A DNA stretch of 64,000 bases. It comes from Limimaricola soesokkakensis (GTDB lineage Bacteria > Pseudomonadota > Alphaproteobacteria > Rhodobacterales > Rhodobacteraceae). The stretch lies in the NCBI RefSeq assembly GCF_900172345.1, contig NZ_FWFY01000010.1:98458-162457 (forward strand), read 5' to 3'. A program made the translations under genes and the position numbers. The notes beneath the pieces were generated by a model that saw only the letters and a program-made list of their open reading frames with translations, did no database searches and had not been told where the DNA came from. Below are positions 9,396 through 17,739 of the stretch, piece by piece (within the stretch, counting starts at the first letter, position 1; the number at the start of each line of letters is the position of its first letter).

Positions 9396-10586
9396 ATGGG
9401 CTGGAAGACGATCGACGAGATGGACCTCGCGGGCAAGCGGGCCCTCGTGAGGGTGGACGTGAACGTGCCGGTCGAAGCGGGCCGCGTCACCGACGCGACC
9501 CGGATCGAGCGCATCCTGCCCACCGTGAACGACATCGCGGACAAGGGCGGCCGGGTGATCCTGCTGGCGCATTTCGACCGGCCCAAGGGCCGCGTGGTGC
9601 CCGAGATGTCGCTGAAGCAGATCGTGCCGACGCTCGAGGAAAAGCTCGGCCGCAAGGTTGCCTTCGCCGAGGATTGCGTGGGCGACGCGGCGCAGGCGGC
9701 GGTCGACGCGCTGGGCGACGGCGAGGTGCTGCTGCTCGAGAACACCCGCTTCCACCCCGGCGAGGAAAAGAACGAGCTGGAATTCGCCGAGAAGCTCGCG
9801 CATCTGGGCGATCTCTACGTCAACGACGCCTTCTCGGCGGCGCATCGCGCCCATGCCTCGACCGAGGCGCTGGCGCGGCTGCTGCCCGCCTGCGCCGGCC
9901 GGCTGATGGCCGAAGAACTCTCGGCGCTCGACAAGGCGCTGGGCAATCCCGAGCGCCCCGTCGTCGCCGTTGTCGGCGGCGCCAAGGTCTCGACCAAGCT
10001 CGACCTGCTGTCGAACCTCGTCGAAAAGGTCGACACGCTGGTAATCGGCGGCGGCATGGCCAACACCTTCCTCGCGGCCCAGGGGCTCGATGTCGGCAAG
10101 TCGCTGTGCGAGCACGACCTGACCGGGACCGCGAAGGAGATCGCGCAGAAGGCCGCCGAGAAGGGCTGCACCATCCTGCTGCCGCGCGACGTCGTCGTGG
10201 CCCGCGAGTTCAAGGCCGGCGCTGCGAGCGAGGTCGTGAAAGCCGAGGACACGCCCGCCGACGCGATGATCCTCGACGCCGGCCCCGACAGCGTCGCGCA
10301 TGTCGAGATGGCGCTCGAGAACGCCAAGACTCTGGTCTGGAACGGGCCGCTGGGCGCCTTCGAGATCGCGCCCTTTGATCGCGGCACCGTCGCGGCGGCG
10401 AAGAAGGCGGCCGAGCTGACCAAGGCCGGCAAGCTGGTCTCGGTCGCGGGCGGCGGCGACACCGTGGCCGCACTCAACGCCGCGGGTGTCGCGCAGGACT
10501 TTTCCTACGTCTCGACGGCAGGCGGCGCCTTCCTCGAATGGATGGAAGGCAAGGTGCTTCCGGGCGTGAAGGCGCTGGGCGCATGA
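9396..10586 (+). CDS. pgk: Phosphoglycerate kinase
   Basis: A 396-residue monomeric kinase of lower glycolysis and gluconeogenesis (1,3-bisphosphoglycerate + ADP to 3-phosphoglycerate + ATP). The N-terminal substrate domain starts [19 protein letters not shown] and contains HFDRPKG; the C-terminal nucleotide domain has [11 protein letters not shown] and the GGGDTVAAL motif near the end. The start at 9396 is preceded by GGAAAGGA; upstream in-frame codons give no family sequence. The next gene begins within or just after its stop codon. Confidence 0.97.
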   Translation: MGWKTIDEMDLAGKRALVRVDVNVPVEAGRVTDATRIERILPTVNDIADKGGRVILLAHFDRPKGRVVPEMSLKQIVPTLEEKLGRKVAFAEDCVGDAAQAAVDALGDGEVLLLENTRFHPGEEKNELEFAEKLAHLGDLYVNDAFSAAHRAHASTEALARLLPACAGRLMAEELSALDKALGNPERPVVAVVGGAKVSTKLDLLSNLVEKVDTLVIGGGMANTFLAAQGLDVGKSLCEHDLTGTAKEIAQKAAEKGCTILLPRDVVVAREFKAGAASEVVKAEDTPADAMILDAGPDSVAHVEMALENAKTLVWNGPLGAFEIAPFDRGTVAAAKKAAELTKAGKLVSVAGGGDTVAALNAAGVAQDFSYVSTAGGAFLEWMEGKVLPGVKALGA

Positions 10587-10600
10587 GCGGGAGCACGCAG

Positions 10601-11410
10601 ATGAACCACGCCCGCACCGATCTGGTCCCGCAAAGCCGCGGCTGGACGCTGATCACCGGGGCCTCCTCCGGTCTCGGCGTCGAGTTCGCCCGCATCGCCG
10701 CGCGCGGCGGCCGCCGCCTGATCCTCTCGGCCCGCTCCGAGGACAAGCTCGAGACGCTGGCCGCCGAGCTGCGCGAACGCGTCGAGGTTGTGGTGATCCC
10801 TGCCGATCTTGCCCGTCCCGGCGCCGCCGAGCGGTTGTGGCGCGAGGCCTCCGAGGGCCGTCGCATCGAGATCCTCGTCAACAATGCGGGCCTCGGCCTC
10901 CAGCGCCGCTTCGGCGATGGCGGCACCGAGGAGGTCGAGAACCTCGTTGCGGTCAACGTCTCGGCCGCCACCGTGCTGATGCAGGCCGCCGTCGCGCATA
11001 TGCGCAAGGAGGGCGCCGGCCACATCATGAACGTGGCCTCGGTCGCGGCCTTCATCCCCGGCCCCGGCATGGCGGTCTACCACGCCACCAAGGCCTACCT
11101 GCTGTCGCTCTCGGACGCCGTGTCGAGCGAGCTGTCGGGCGAGGATATCGACGTCACGGTCACCGCGCTCTGCCCCGGCCCGGTCGATACCGGCTTCTTC
11201 GAGGCGGCCGGCATGGCGGCGGGCGGCCCCTCGGGCCCGATGCGCCCGGCGCGCGCCCGTGACGTGGCGCAGGCCGGCTGGGAGGCGATGCTGGCGGGGC
11301 GCCAGACCGTGGTGCCCGGCGGCATGACCCGGATCGCGGCCTTTGCCGGGCGGGTGCTGCCGCGCGGCCTGACCGCGCGGATCGCGGGTCGGGCCTACGG
11401 CCGGTCCTGA
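10601..11410 (+). CDS. SDR family oxidoreductase
   Basis: A 269-residue classical short-chain dehydrogenase: the cofactor motif TGASSGLG comes near the N-terminus, NNAGLG in the middle, and the catalytic YHATK with an upstream Ser in NVASVA. Substrate unknown. ATG 10601 is preferred because GGGAG stands 7 nt before it; ATG 10583, overlapping the pgk stop as ATGA, is a possible alternative that adds six residues. Either way it is translated from the pgk message. C-terminal hydrophobic/Arg residues suggest a peripheral membrane attachment at most. Confidence 0.88.
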   Translation: MNHARTDLVPQSRGWTLITGASSGLGVEFARIAARGGRRLILSARSEDKLETLAAELRERVEVVVIPADLARPGAAERLWREASEGRRIEILVNNAGLGLQRRFGDGGTEEVENLVAVNVSAATVLMQAAVAHMRKEGAGHIMNVASVAAFIPGPGMAVYHATKAYLLSLSDAVSSELSGEDIDVTVTALCPGPVDTGFFEAAGMAAGGPSGPMRPARARDVAQAGWEAMLAGRQTVVPGGMTRIAAFAGRVLPRGLTARIAGRAYGRS

Positions 11411-11415
11411 TCCGG

Positions 11416-11440
11416 AAACCCCGTGCGATCACGGGGGTTT
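11416..11440 (+). terminator. Hairpin terminator after pgk-SDR
   Basis: AAACCCCGTG (11416-11425) pairs with CACGGGGGTTT (11430-11440) with one bulged G and a 4-nt loop; only three T follow. It lies 6 nt past the SDR stop and precedes the regulatory region of the aldolase gene. Confidence 0.6.
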
Positions 11441-11476
11441 GGTGGCGCTAACAGTGCCGCCCGGTGGCGCTAACAG
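11440..11476 (+). promoter_or_regulatory. Tandem PckR/CceR-like operator half-conserved sites before the aldolase
   Basis: GGTGGCGCTAACAG occurs twice, at 11441-11454 and 11463-11476, 22 bp apart (two helical turns). Including the preceding base, the copies match the palindrome TGTTAGCGCTAACA at 12 and 11 of 14 positions; the right half is perfect in both. That palindrome, as I recall it, is the site of the LacI-family regulator PckR/CceR, which controls glycolytic versus gluconeogenic genes in Rhizobiales and Rhodobacterales. The sites lie 61-97 bp before the aldolase ATG. Confidence 0.5.
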
Positions 11477-11536
11477 GATTGTGAGCCGCCGGGCGGAGCC
11501 CTAGGTTTGCCGCAACCGCAAACCGAAAGGCTCCCC

Positions 11537-12466
11537 ATGCAGACCACCGAAACCGTCCGCGACATCCTTCGCAACTACGAGGGCGAGACCCCCGGCGTGA
11601 AGGCCAACCTCGCCCGGATGCTGATGGCGGGCAAGCTGGGCGGCACCGGCAAGATGATCATCCTGCCGGTCGATCAGGGCTTCGAGCACGGCCCGGCCCG
11701 CAGCTTCGCGCCGAACCCCGAGGGCTACGACCCGCATTACCACTACCAGCTCGCCATCGATGCCGGGCTCAACGCCTATGCCGCGCCGCTGGGCATGATC
11801 GAGGCTGGTGCCGATACCTTCGCCGGCCAGATTCCGACCATCCTGAAATGCAACAGCGCCAACTCGCTGATGTCCGGCACCGCCGGCAAGAACCAGGCCG
11901 TCACCGCCAGCGTCGACGACGCGCTGCGGCTCGGATGCTCGGCGATCGGCTTCACGATCTATCCGGGCTCGGACTGCGCGCTCGAGATGTTCGAGGAGAT
12001 CGTCGAGATGCGCAAAGAGGCGGCGGCCAAGGGCGTGGCCACCGTGATCTGGTCCTACCCGCGCGGCGAGGCGCTCGACAAGGATGGCGAGACCGCGATC
12101 GACATCGCGGCCTATGCCGCGCAGATCGCGGCGCTGATCGGCGCCCATGTCATCAAGATCAAGCTCTCGACCGATCACCTGTCCCTGCCCGAGGCCAAGA
12201 AGGTCTACGAGGCCGAGAACATCGACATCTCGACCCAGACGGCGCGGGTGAAGCATTGCGTGCAGTCGGCCTTCGGCGGCCGCCGCCTGATGGTGTTCTC
12301 GGGCGGTGCCAAGAAGGGCGCGGATTCGGTCTATGACGACGCCCGCGCGATCCGCGACGGCGGCGGCAACGGCTCGATCATCGGCCGCAACTCGTTCCAG
12401 CGTCCGCGCGCCGAGGCGCTGGAGATGCTCGGCAAGCTGCAGGACATCTATCTGGGCAAGGCCTGA
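11537..12466 (+). CDS. fbaB: Class I fructose-bisphosphate aldolase (DhnA/FbaB type)
   Basis: A 309-residue aldolase of the archaeal/DhnA type. It interconverts fructose 1,6-bisphosphate with dihydroxyacetone phosphate and glyceraldehyde 3-phosphate through a lysine Schiff base. Features are the substrate loop PVDQGFEHGP, the likely Schiff-base lysine in HVIKIKLST, and the phosphate-binding FSGGAKKG and GGGNGSIIGRNSFQR motifs. The ATG at 11537 follows AAAGG. Tandem PckR/CceR-like sites upstream suggest that it is regulated with central carbon metabolism; pgk lies just upstream in a separate transcript. Confidence 0.9.
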   Translation: MQTTETVRDILRNYEGETPGVKANLARMLMAGKLGGTGKMIILPVDQGFEHGPARSFAPNPEGYDPHYHYQLAIDAGLNAYAAPLGMIEAGADTFAGQIPTILKCNSANSLMSGTAGKNQAVTASVDDALRLGCSAIGFTIYPGSDCALEMFEEIVEMRKEAAAKGVATVIWSYPRGEALDKDGETAIDIAAYAAQIAALIGAHVIKIKLSTDHLSLPEAKKVYEAENIDISTQTARVKHCVQSAFGGRRLMVFSGGAKKGADSVYDDARAIRDGGGNGSIIGRNSFQRPRAEALEMLGKLQDIYLGKA

Positions 12467-12534
12467 GGGACGGCCTGACCGGACCGACTGCGCCAAAGCG
12501 GCAATCCGGTCACGGTCTCCGGCAATAAGGCGCC

Positions 12535-12570
12535 AAGGCGGCGGAAACGCGATGTTTCCGCCGCCTTTTT
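12535..12570 (+). terminator. Strong intrinsic terminator after the aldolase gene
   Basis: AAGGCGGCGGAAAC (12535-12548) pairs perfectly with GTTTCCGCCGCCTT (12554-12567) around a 5-nt loop, followed by a T run. A 14-bp stem with T-tract is a textbook terminator. Confidence 0.92.
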
Positions 12571-12626
12571 CGTGGCATGCTGGTCGCAGCCGCCCGACCC
12601 AAGAGGTGGCACACGAGGCACGAGTG

Positions 12627-12923
12627 ATGTTGAAACGCACCCCTTCTCTGGGCCCCGCCCTCTACCTGATCGGCATGCTGCTGATCGGTCTCTACTTTAC
12701 CTTTGCCGCCGTCCAAGGCGATTACGGCGTGTTCCGCCGGGCCGAGGTCGAGGCCGAGGCCCGGGGCCTGGAGAAGGAACTCGCCAGCCTGCGCGAGGAA
12801 GTGGCGCGGATGGAGAATCTGACCCGCCGACTCTCCGACCGCTATCTCGATCTCGACCTGCTCGACGCCCGCGCCCGCGAGGTGCTCGGCATGATCCGCG
12901 CCGACGAGATCGTCATCCGCTGA
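12627..12923 (+). CDS. FtsB/DivIC-like septum formation initiator
   Basis: A 98-residue bitopic membrane protein: a short cytoplasmic N-terminus, one membrane segment at about residues 10-28, then a coiled coil (RRAEVEAEARGLEKELASLR) and a conserved end around LDLDLLDARAREVLGM. This is the FtsB/DivIC pattern; FtsB bridges FtsL and FtsQ in the divisome. Its position directly before pdhA is one I associate with alphaproteobacteria. GAGG stands upstream of the ATG at 12627; GTG at 12624 is a near-equal start. Confidence 0.85.
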   Translation: MLKRTPSLGPALYLIGMLLIGLYFTFAAVQGDYGVFRRAEVEAEARGLEKELASLREEVARMENLTRRLSDRYLDLDLLDARAREVLGMIRADEIVIR

Positions 12924-13041
12924 CCTTGCGGCAGCTTCACCCGCCTTATTTTGCTGCGCCGCGTCGGTTTTTCGAGCGCGGCGTTCGTCATTTCGCCGAT
13001 CGCCAGATTGCCCTGTTGCATCCCGCGCAAGTTCTGTAAGT

Positions 13042-13063
13042 GATAGTTCAAGGCTAAACTATC
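13042..13063. promoter_or_regulatory. Inverted repeat in the pdhA promoter region
   Basis: GATAGTT (13042-13048) and AACTATC (13057-13063) are perfect 7-bp arms around an 8-bp A/G-rich spacer, 25 bp before the pdhA ATG. It looks like a repressor operator for the pdh operon. I cannot name the regulator; it does not match the E. coli PdhR site. Confidence 0.45.
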
Positions 13064-13087
13064 CGTCACAGCGCGAAGGGAGACGCC

Positions 13088-14134
13088 ATGGCGACCCGGA
13101 AGACCTCCGACACAGGCCCCGCCAAGGGTTCCAATCCTGCCCCCAAGGGCTCCAACATCCCCGCAGAAGAGCTGAAGCACTACTACCGCGAAATGCTGCT
13201 GATCCGGCGCTTCGAGGAGAAGGCGGGCCAGCTCTACGGCATGGGTCTGATCGGCGGCTTCTGCCACCTCTATATCGGCCAGGAGGCCGTGGTGGTCGGG
13301 CTCGAGGCCGCGGCCGAGGAAGGCGACAAGCGCGTCACCTCGTACCGCGATCACGGCCACATGCTGGCCTGCGGCATGGACCCCAAGGGGGTGATGGCCG
13401 AGCTCACGGGCCGCGAGGGCGGCTACTCGAAGGGCAAGGGCGGGAGCATGCACATGTTCTCGAAGGAAAAGCACTTCTACGGTGGCCACGGCATCGTCGG
13501 CGCGCAGGTGCCGATCGGCGCCGGCCTCGCCTTCGCCGACAAGTACCTCGAGAACGGCCGCGTGACCTTCGCCTATTTCGGTGACGGCGCCGCCAACCAG
13601 GGCCAGGTCTACGAGACCTACAACATGGCCCAGCTGTGGGAGCTTCCGGTCGTCTTCGTGATCGAGAACAACCAGTACGCGATGGGCACGAGCGTGCAGC
13701 GCTCGACCAAGTCTCCGTCGCTGTGGGAGCGCGGTGCCGCCTACGGCATCAAGGGCGAGGAAGTCGACGGCATGGACGTGCTGGCGGTCAAGGAGGCCGG
13801 CGAGCGCGCCGTGGCCCACTGCCGCGAGGGCAAGGGCCCCTACATCCTCGAGATCAAGACCTACCGCTACCGCGGTCACTCGATGTCCGACCCCGCGAAG
13901 TACCGCTCGCGCGAGGAAGTGCAGAAGATGCGCGAGGAGCGCGACCCGATCGAGCAGATCCGGCAGGTGTTGCTTGCCGGCCAGCACGCGACCGAGGACG
14001 ACCTCAAGGCGATCGACAAGGAGATCAAGGAGATCGTCAGCGAGTCCGCCGAGTTCTCCAAGGAAAGCCCCGAGCCCGCGCTCGAGGAGCTTTGGACCGA
14101 CATCTACGCTGAAGAAGCCCCGCAGGAGGCCTGA
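13088..14134 (+). CDS. pdhA: Pyruvate dehydrogenase E1 component, alpha subunit
   Basis: A 348-residue ThDP-binding subunit of the heterotetrameric E1 that decarboxylates pyruvate. The start of the ThDP fold reads LIRRFEEKAGQLYGMG, the cofactor motif is GDGAANQGQVYETYNMA through IENNQYAMGT at about residues 175-205, and the phosphorylation-loop-like region RYRGHSMSDPAKYRS follows. The N-terminal about 25 residues are Pro/Ser/Lys-rich. GAAGGGAG precedes the ATG. pdhB follows after 3 nt. Confidence 0.97.
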   Translation: MATRKTSDTGPAKGSNPAPKGSNIPAEELKHYYREMLLIRRFEEKAGQLYGMGLIGGFCHLYIGQEAVVVGLEAAAEEGDKRVTSYRDHGHMLACGMDPKGVMAELTGREGGYSKGKGGSMHMFSKEKHFYGGHGIVGAQVPIGAGLAFADKYLENGRVTFAYFGDGAANQGQVYETYNMAQLWELPVVFVIENNQYAMGTSVQRSTKSPSLWERGAAYGIKGEEVDGMDVLAVKEAGERAVAHCREGKGPYILEIKTYRYRGHSMSDPAKYRSREEVQKMREERDPIEQIRQVLLAGQHATEDDLKAIDKEIKEIVSESAEFSKESPEPALEELWTDIYAEEAPQEA

Positions 14135-14137
14135 TCC

Positions 14138-15538
14138 ATGGCGACCGAAATTCTGATGCCCGCCCTCTCCCCGACCATGGAGGAAGGCACGCTCGCCAAG
14201 TGGCTCGTGAAGGAGGGTGACACCGTCGCCTCCGGCGACATCCTGGCCGAAATCGAGACCGACAAGGCCACGATGGAGTTCGAGGCCGTCGACGAAGGCA
14301 CTGTCGGCAAGATCCTGATCTCCGAGGGCACCGAGGGCGTGAAGGTGAACACCCCCATCGCGGTGCTGCTCGAAGAGGGCGAGGACGCCTCCGCCGCCGA
14401 GAGCGCCGGCACCAACAAGGGCGAGGACGCCAAGGCGCAGGTCAAGGAAGAGACCAAGGCCAAGGACACCCTGCCCTCCGACACCCCCGCCGCCGCGTCG
14501 CCCGCCGCCGCCGCGCCCAAGCCGCCGCGCACCCCGGACTGGCCCGAGGGCACCGAGACCAAGACCACCACGGTCCGCGAAGCGCTGCGCGACGCCATGG
14601 CCGAGGAGATGCGCCGCTCCGACAACGTCTTCCTGATGGGCGAGGAAGTGGGCGAGTATCAGGGCGCCTACAAGATCTCGCAGGGTCTCCTGGACGAGTT
14701 CGGCCCCAAGCGTGTGGTCGACACGCCGATCACCGAGCACGGCTTCGCCGGCATCGCGGTCGGTGCGGCCTTCGGCGGTCTGCGCCCGATCGTCGAGTTC
14801 ATGACCTTCAACTTCGCCATGCAGGCGATCGACCACATCATCAACTCGGCGGCCAAGACGCTCTACATGTCGGGCGGCCAGATGGGTGCGCCGATGGTGT
14901 TCCGCGGCCCCAACGGCGCTGCCGCCCGCGTCGGTGCCCAGCACTCCCAGGACTACGCCGCCTGGTACATGCAGATCCCCGGCCTCAAAGTCGTGATGCC
15001 CTACTCCGCCGCCGACGCGAAGGGCCTGATGAAATCCGCGATCCGTGACCCCAACCCGGTGATCTTCCTCGAGAACGAGATCCTCTACGGTCGCTCCTTC
15101 GAGGTGCCGGTGCTGGATGACTTCACCATCCCGCTCGGCAAGGCGCGCATCGCCCGCGAAGGCACCGACGTGACCATCGTCTCCTTCGGCATCGGCATGA
15201 CCTACGCCCTCGAGGCGGCCGAGAAGCTGGCGGCAGACGGCATCGAGGCCGAGGTGATCGACCTGCGGACCATCCGCCCGATGGACACCGACGCGATCAT
15301 CGAAAGCGTGAAGAAGACCAACCGCTGCGTCACCGTCGAAGAGGGTTGGCCGCAGGGTTCGGTCGGCGGCTACATCTCCTCGGTGCTGATGCAGGAGGCG
15401 TTCGACCATCTCGACGCGCCGGTCATCAACTGCACCGGCAAGGACGTGCCGATGCCCTATGCCGCCAACCTCGAGAAGCACGCGCTGGTGACGACCGACG
15501 AGGTCGTCGAGGCGGTGCGCAAAGTGACCTACAAGTAA
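14138..15538 (+). CDS. pdhB: Pyruvate dehydrogenase E1 beta subunit with N-terminal lipoyl domain
   Basis: A 466-residue fusion. Residues 1-80 form a lipoyl domain with the lipoylated lysine in ETDKATME, residues about 85-140 are an Ala/Pro/Lys linker, and residues 143-466 are the transketolase-like E1 beta ([52 protein letters not shown]). A lipoyl domain on E1 beta is typical of alphaproteobacterial complexes and gives extra acyl carriers. Its lipoyl domain is almost identical to that of pdhC. It begins 3 nt after pdhA. Confidence 0.97.
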   Translation: MATEILMPALSPTMEEGTLAKWLVKEGDTVASGDILAEIETDKATMEFEAVDEGTVGKILISEGTEGVKVNTPIAVLLEEGEDASAAESAGTNKGEDAKAQVKEETKAKDTLPSDTPAAASPAAAAPKPPRTPDWPEGTETKTTTVREALRDAMAEEMRRSDNVFLMGEEVGEYQGAYKISQGLLDEFGPKRVVDTPITEHGFAGIAVGAAFGGLRPIVEFMTFNFAMQAIDHIINSAAKTLYMSGGQMGAPMVFRGPNGAAARVGAQHSQDYAAWYMQIPGLKVVMPYSAADAKGLMKSAIRDPNPVIFLENEILYGRSFEVPVLDDFTIPLGKARIAREGTDVTIVSFGIGMTYALEAAEKLAADGIEAEVIDLRTIRPMDTDAIIESVKKTNRCVTVEEGWPQGSVGGYISSVLMQEAFDHLDAPVINCTGKDVPMPYAANLEKHALVTTDEVVEAVRKVTYK

Positions 15539-15550
15539 GGGGCGCGAGAC

Positions 15551-16909
15551 ATGCCAACGGAAATCCTGATGCCCGCGCTGTCGCCGACCATGGAGGAAGG
15601 CACGCTCGCGAAATGGCTGGTCAAGGAGGGGGACACCGTCTCCTCCGGCGACCTTCTGGCCGAGATCGAGACTGACAAGGCGACGATGGAGTTCGAGGCC
15701 GTCGACGAAGGCGTCGTCGGCAAGATCCTGATCGCCGAGGGCACCGAGGGGGTGAAGGTCAACACCCCCATCGCCGTGCTGCTCGAGGATGGCGAGAGCG
15801 CGGACGACATCGACGCCTCGACCGCGCCCAAGAAGGGCGACGCCGACAGCCACGCCGAGCCCGCCACCCCCAAGGCCGAGACCTCGCCCGCCAAGGGCTA
15901 TGGCGACGATGCCGGTGCCGCGCAGCAGGCCAAGGGTGGCGACGCCGCCCCGGCCTCCTCGGGCGCCTCCGGTGATCGCGTCTTCGCCTCGCCGCTGGCG
16001 CGGCGGATCGCGGCCGACAAGGGCCTCGACCTGAGCCAGATCACCGGCTCGGGCCCGAATGGCCGCATCGTCAAGGCCGATGTCGAAAGCGCCAAGCCGG
16101 GCCAGAAGCCCGCCGAGGCCGAGAAGGCGCCCGCCGCTCAGGCCGACAAGGCCCCGGTGGCCGCTCCCGCCGCCCCGGGCGCGCAAGCCGAGCAGATCCG
16201 CAAGATGTACGCGGATCGCGAGTTCGAGGAGGTCAAGCTCGACGGCATGCGCCGCACCATCGCGGCGCGTCTCACCGAGGCCAAGCAGACCATCCCGCAT
16301 TTCTACCTGCGCCGTGACATCAAGCTCGACGCGCTGCTGAAATTCCGCAGCCAGCTGAACAAGCAGCTCGAAGGGCGCGGCGTGAAGCTCTCGGTCAACG
16401 ACTTCATCATCAAGGCCTCGGCCCTGGCGCTGCAGGCCGTGCCGGACGCCAACGCCGTCTGGGCCGGCGACCGGGTGCTGAAGCTCAAGCCGTCGGACGT
16501 CGCCGTCGCCGTGGCGATCGAGGGTGGCCTGTTCACCCCGGTTCTGCGCGACGCCGAGAGCCGCTCGCTGTCGTCGCTCTCGGCGCAGATGAAGGACCTC
16601 GCCAAGCGGGCCCGCGACAAGAAGCTCGCGCCGCATGAATACCAGGGCGGCAGCTTCGCGATCTCCAACCTCGGCATGTTCGGCATCGACAATTTCGACG
16701 CCGTGATCAACCCGCCGCACGGCGCGATCCTCGCGGTCGGCGCCGGCGTGAAGAAGCCGGTCGTCAACGACGCGGGCGAGATCGAGGTCGCGACGGTGAT
16801 GTCTGTGACGCTCTCGGTCGATCACCGGGTGATCGACGGCGCGCTGGGGGCGGAACTGCTCAAGCAGATTGCCGAGGCGCTGGAAAACCCGATGATGATG
16901 CTGGCCTGA
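15551..16909 (+). CDS. pdhC: Dihydrolipoamide acetyltransferase, E2 of pyruvate dehydrogenase
   Basis: A 452-residue core enzyme that passes the acetyl group to CoA. It has a lipoyl domain at 1-80 (ETDKATME), an Ala/Lys/Pro linker, the peripheral-subunit-binding domain around [17 protein letters not shown] (about 137-172), a second linker, and the 2-oxoacid acyltransferase domain from about 215 ending in the active-site DHRVIDGA. No E3 (lpd) gene follows; a strong terminator closes the operon, so E3 must be encoded elsewhere. Confidence 0.97.
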   Translation: MPTEILMPALSPTMEEGTLAKWLVKEGDTVSSGDLLAEIETDKATMEFEAVDEGVVGKILIAEGTEGVKVNTPIAVLLEDGESADDIDASTAPKKGDADSHAEPATPKAETSPAKGYGDDAGAAQQAKGGDAAPASSGASGDRVFASPLARRIAADKGLDLSQITGSGPNGRIVKADVESAKPGQKPAEAEKAPAAQADKAPVAAPAAPGAQAEQIRKMYADREFEEVKLDGMRRTIAARLTEAKQTIPHFYLRRDIKLDALLKFRSQLNKQLEGRGVKLSVNDFIIKASALALQAVPDANAVWAGDRVLKLKPSDVAVAVAIEGGLFTPVLRDAESRSLSSLSAQMKDLAKRARDKKLAPHEYQGGSFAISNLGMFGIDNFDAVINPPHGAILAVGAGVKKPVVNDAGEIEVATVMSVTLSVDHRVIDGALGAELLKQIAEALENPMMMLA

Positions 16910-16930
16910 CAGGTCGCGTCACGCCGTTCG

Positions 16931-16961
16931 AAGGGGCCGCACCAGCAAGGTGCGGCCCCTT
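16931..16961. terminator. Bidirectional terminator between pdhC and the AhpD-like gene
   Basis: AAGGGGCCGCACC (16931-16943) pairs perfectly with GGTGCGGCCCCTT (16949-16961), a 13-bp stem with a 5-nt loop, A-rich on one side and T-rich on the other. It separates convergent genes and can serve both strands. Confidence 0.9.
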
Positions 16962-17009
16962 TGCCTTTCCCGTCCGTGTCGCAGCAGTCGGCCAGTTCGA
17001 TCGGTCGCA

Positions 17010-17441
17010 TCAGTTGGTCGGCGGCATCCTCTCGTCATGCTCGGCCTTGTATGCCTCGAAGTCGTAATCCATCCCGTTGAGCATCGTGCTCCACATGCGG
17101 ACATTGGCGGCGGTCGCCACCGCCTCCCGGACCTCGGCCTCCGACGCGCCCGCGCTCATCGCATTCTTCTTGTGGGCATAGACGCAGTAATCGCAGGGGA
17201 TCTGCGCGGCGACCGCGAGCGCGACAAGCTCGCGGGTCTTGGCGTCAAGCTCCGCCTCTTCGCCTCCAAGGGCTCCGTAGAGCGCCATCGCCTCGTCGAA
17301 GGCGTGCTCGGGATAGATGCTGCGGAAGAATTCCGGCGGTCCCTGGTCGCCCTGCGCATCGGGCATCGCCTCTTGGGCCTCCTGTGCGCCGGCCATCCCT
17401 CCGGCACACGCGACCGCGATAGCCATCATCATGCGTTTCAT
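17010..17441 (-). CDS. Exported carboxymuconolactone decarboxylase/AhpD-like protein
   Basis: A 143-residue protein: a signal peptide (MKRMMMAIAVACAGGMAGA, cleavage near 19), then one AhpD-like helical domain with the redox pair in QIPCDYCVYAHKKNA and a downstream His. Cytoplasmic AhpD members use this CxxC as thiol reductant of AhpC; an exported form would act in the periplasm. The start at 17441 is chosen because GGAGG precedes it, while the open frame's earlier ATG encodes that GGAGG. It is convergent with pdhC. Exact substrate unknown. Confidence 0.8.
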   Translation of the reverse strand: MKRMMMAIAVACAGGMAGAQEAQEAMPDAQGDQGPPEFFRSIYPEHAFDEAMALYGALGGEEAELDAKTRELVALAVAAQIPCDYCVYAHKKNAMSAGASEAEVREAVATAANVRMWSTMLNGMDYDFEAYKAEHDERMPPTN

Positions 17442-17739
17442 GGCATTTCCTCCCATGAGCTTCTGAAAATGTGGGATCAGGGCCAGTCGCCAAGATGTTT
17501 TCGGCGAAGGCCGAAAATTTCCGCGAGTCTGTTCACGATTATACCACGTATTGGTGCGCGATGCACTTGGCGCCGTTGCCGCGCCGCGTCGTTCTCCTGC
17601 GATGAACCCGCGCGTTGCCTCATCCCGCGCGACCTTCCCCCTGTGCGGGCGATACGCCGTCGTTCCCTCGTTCCCTTGGCGCAGGCAGGAACCCGCCGCC
17701 CGACCTCGCGTTTCCCTCAGGTAAAAGTGAGGGAACCGA
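17442..17739. other. Divergent intergenic region (298 bp)
   Basis: It separates the AhpD-like gene (minus) from the PQQ dehydrogenase (plus), so it must hold both promoters. A perfect hairpin TTTTCGGC-GAAG-GCCGAAAA stands at 17498-17517, and an A/T-richer stretch follows near 17530-17555 (ACGATTATACCACG). No open frame of interest. Confidence 0.5.

Noticed and set aside
12842..16825. Very long minus-strand open frame (about 1,300 codons) across pdhA-pdhB-pdhC
   Set aside because: It is antisense to three certain genes; such frames arise in high-GC DNA from strong third-position bias. No family sequence.
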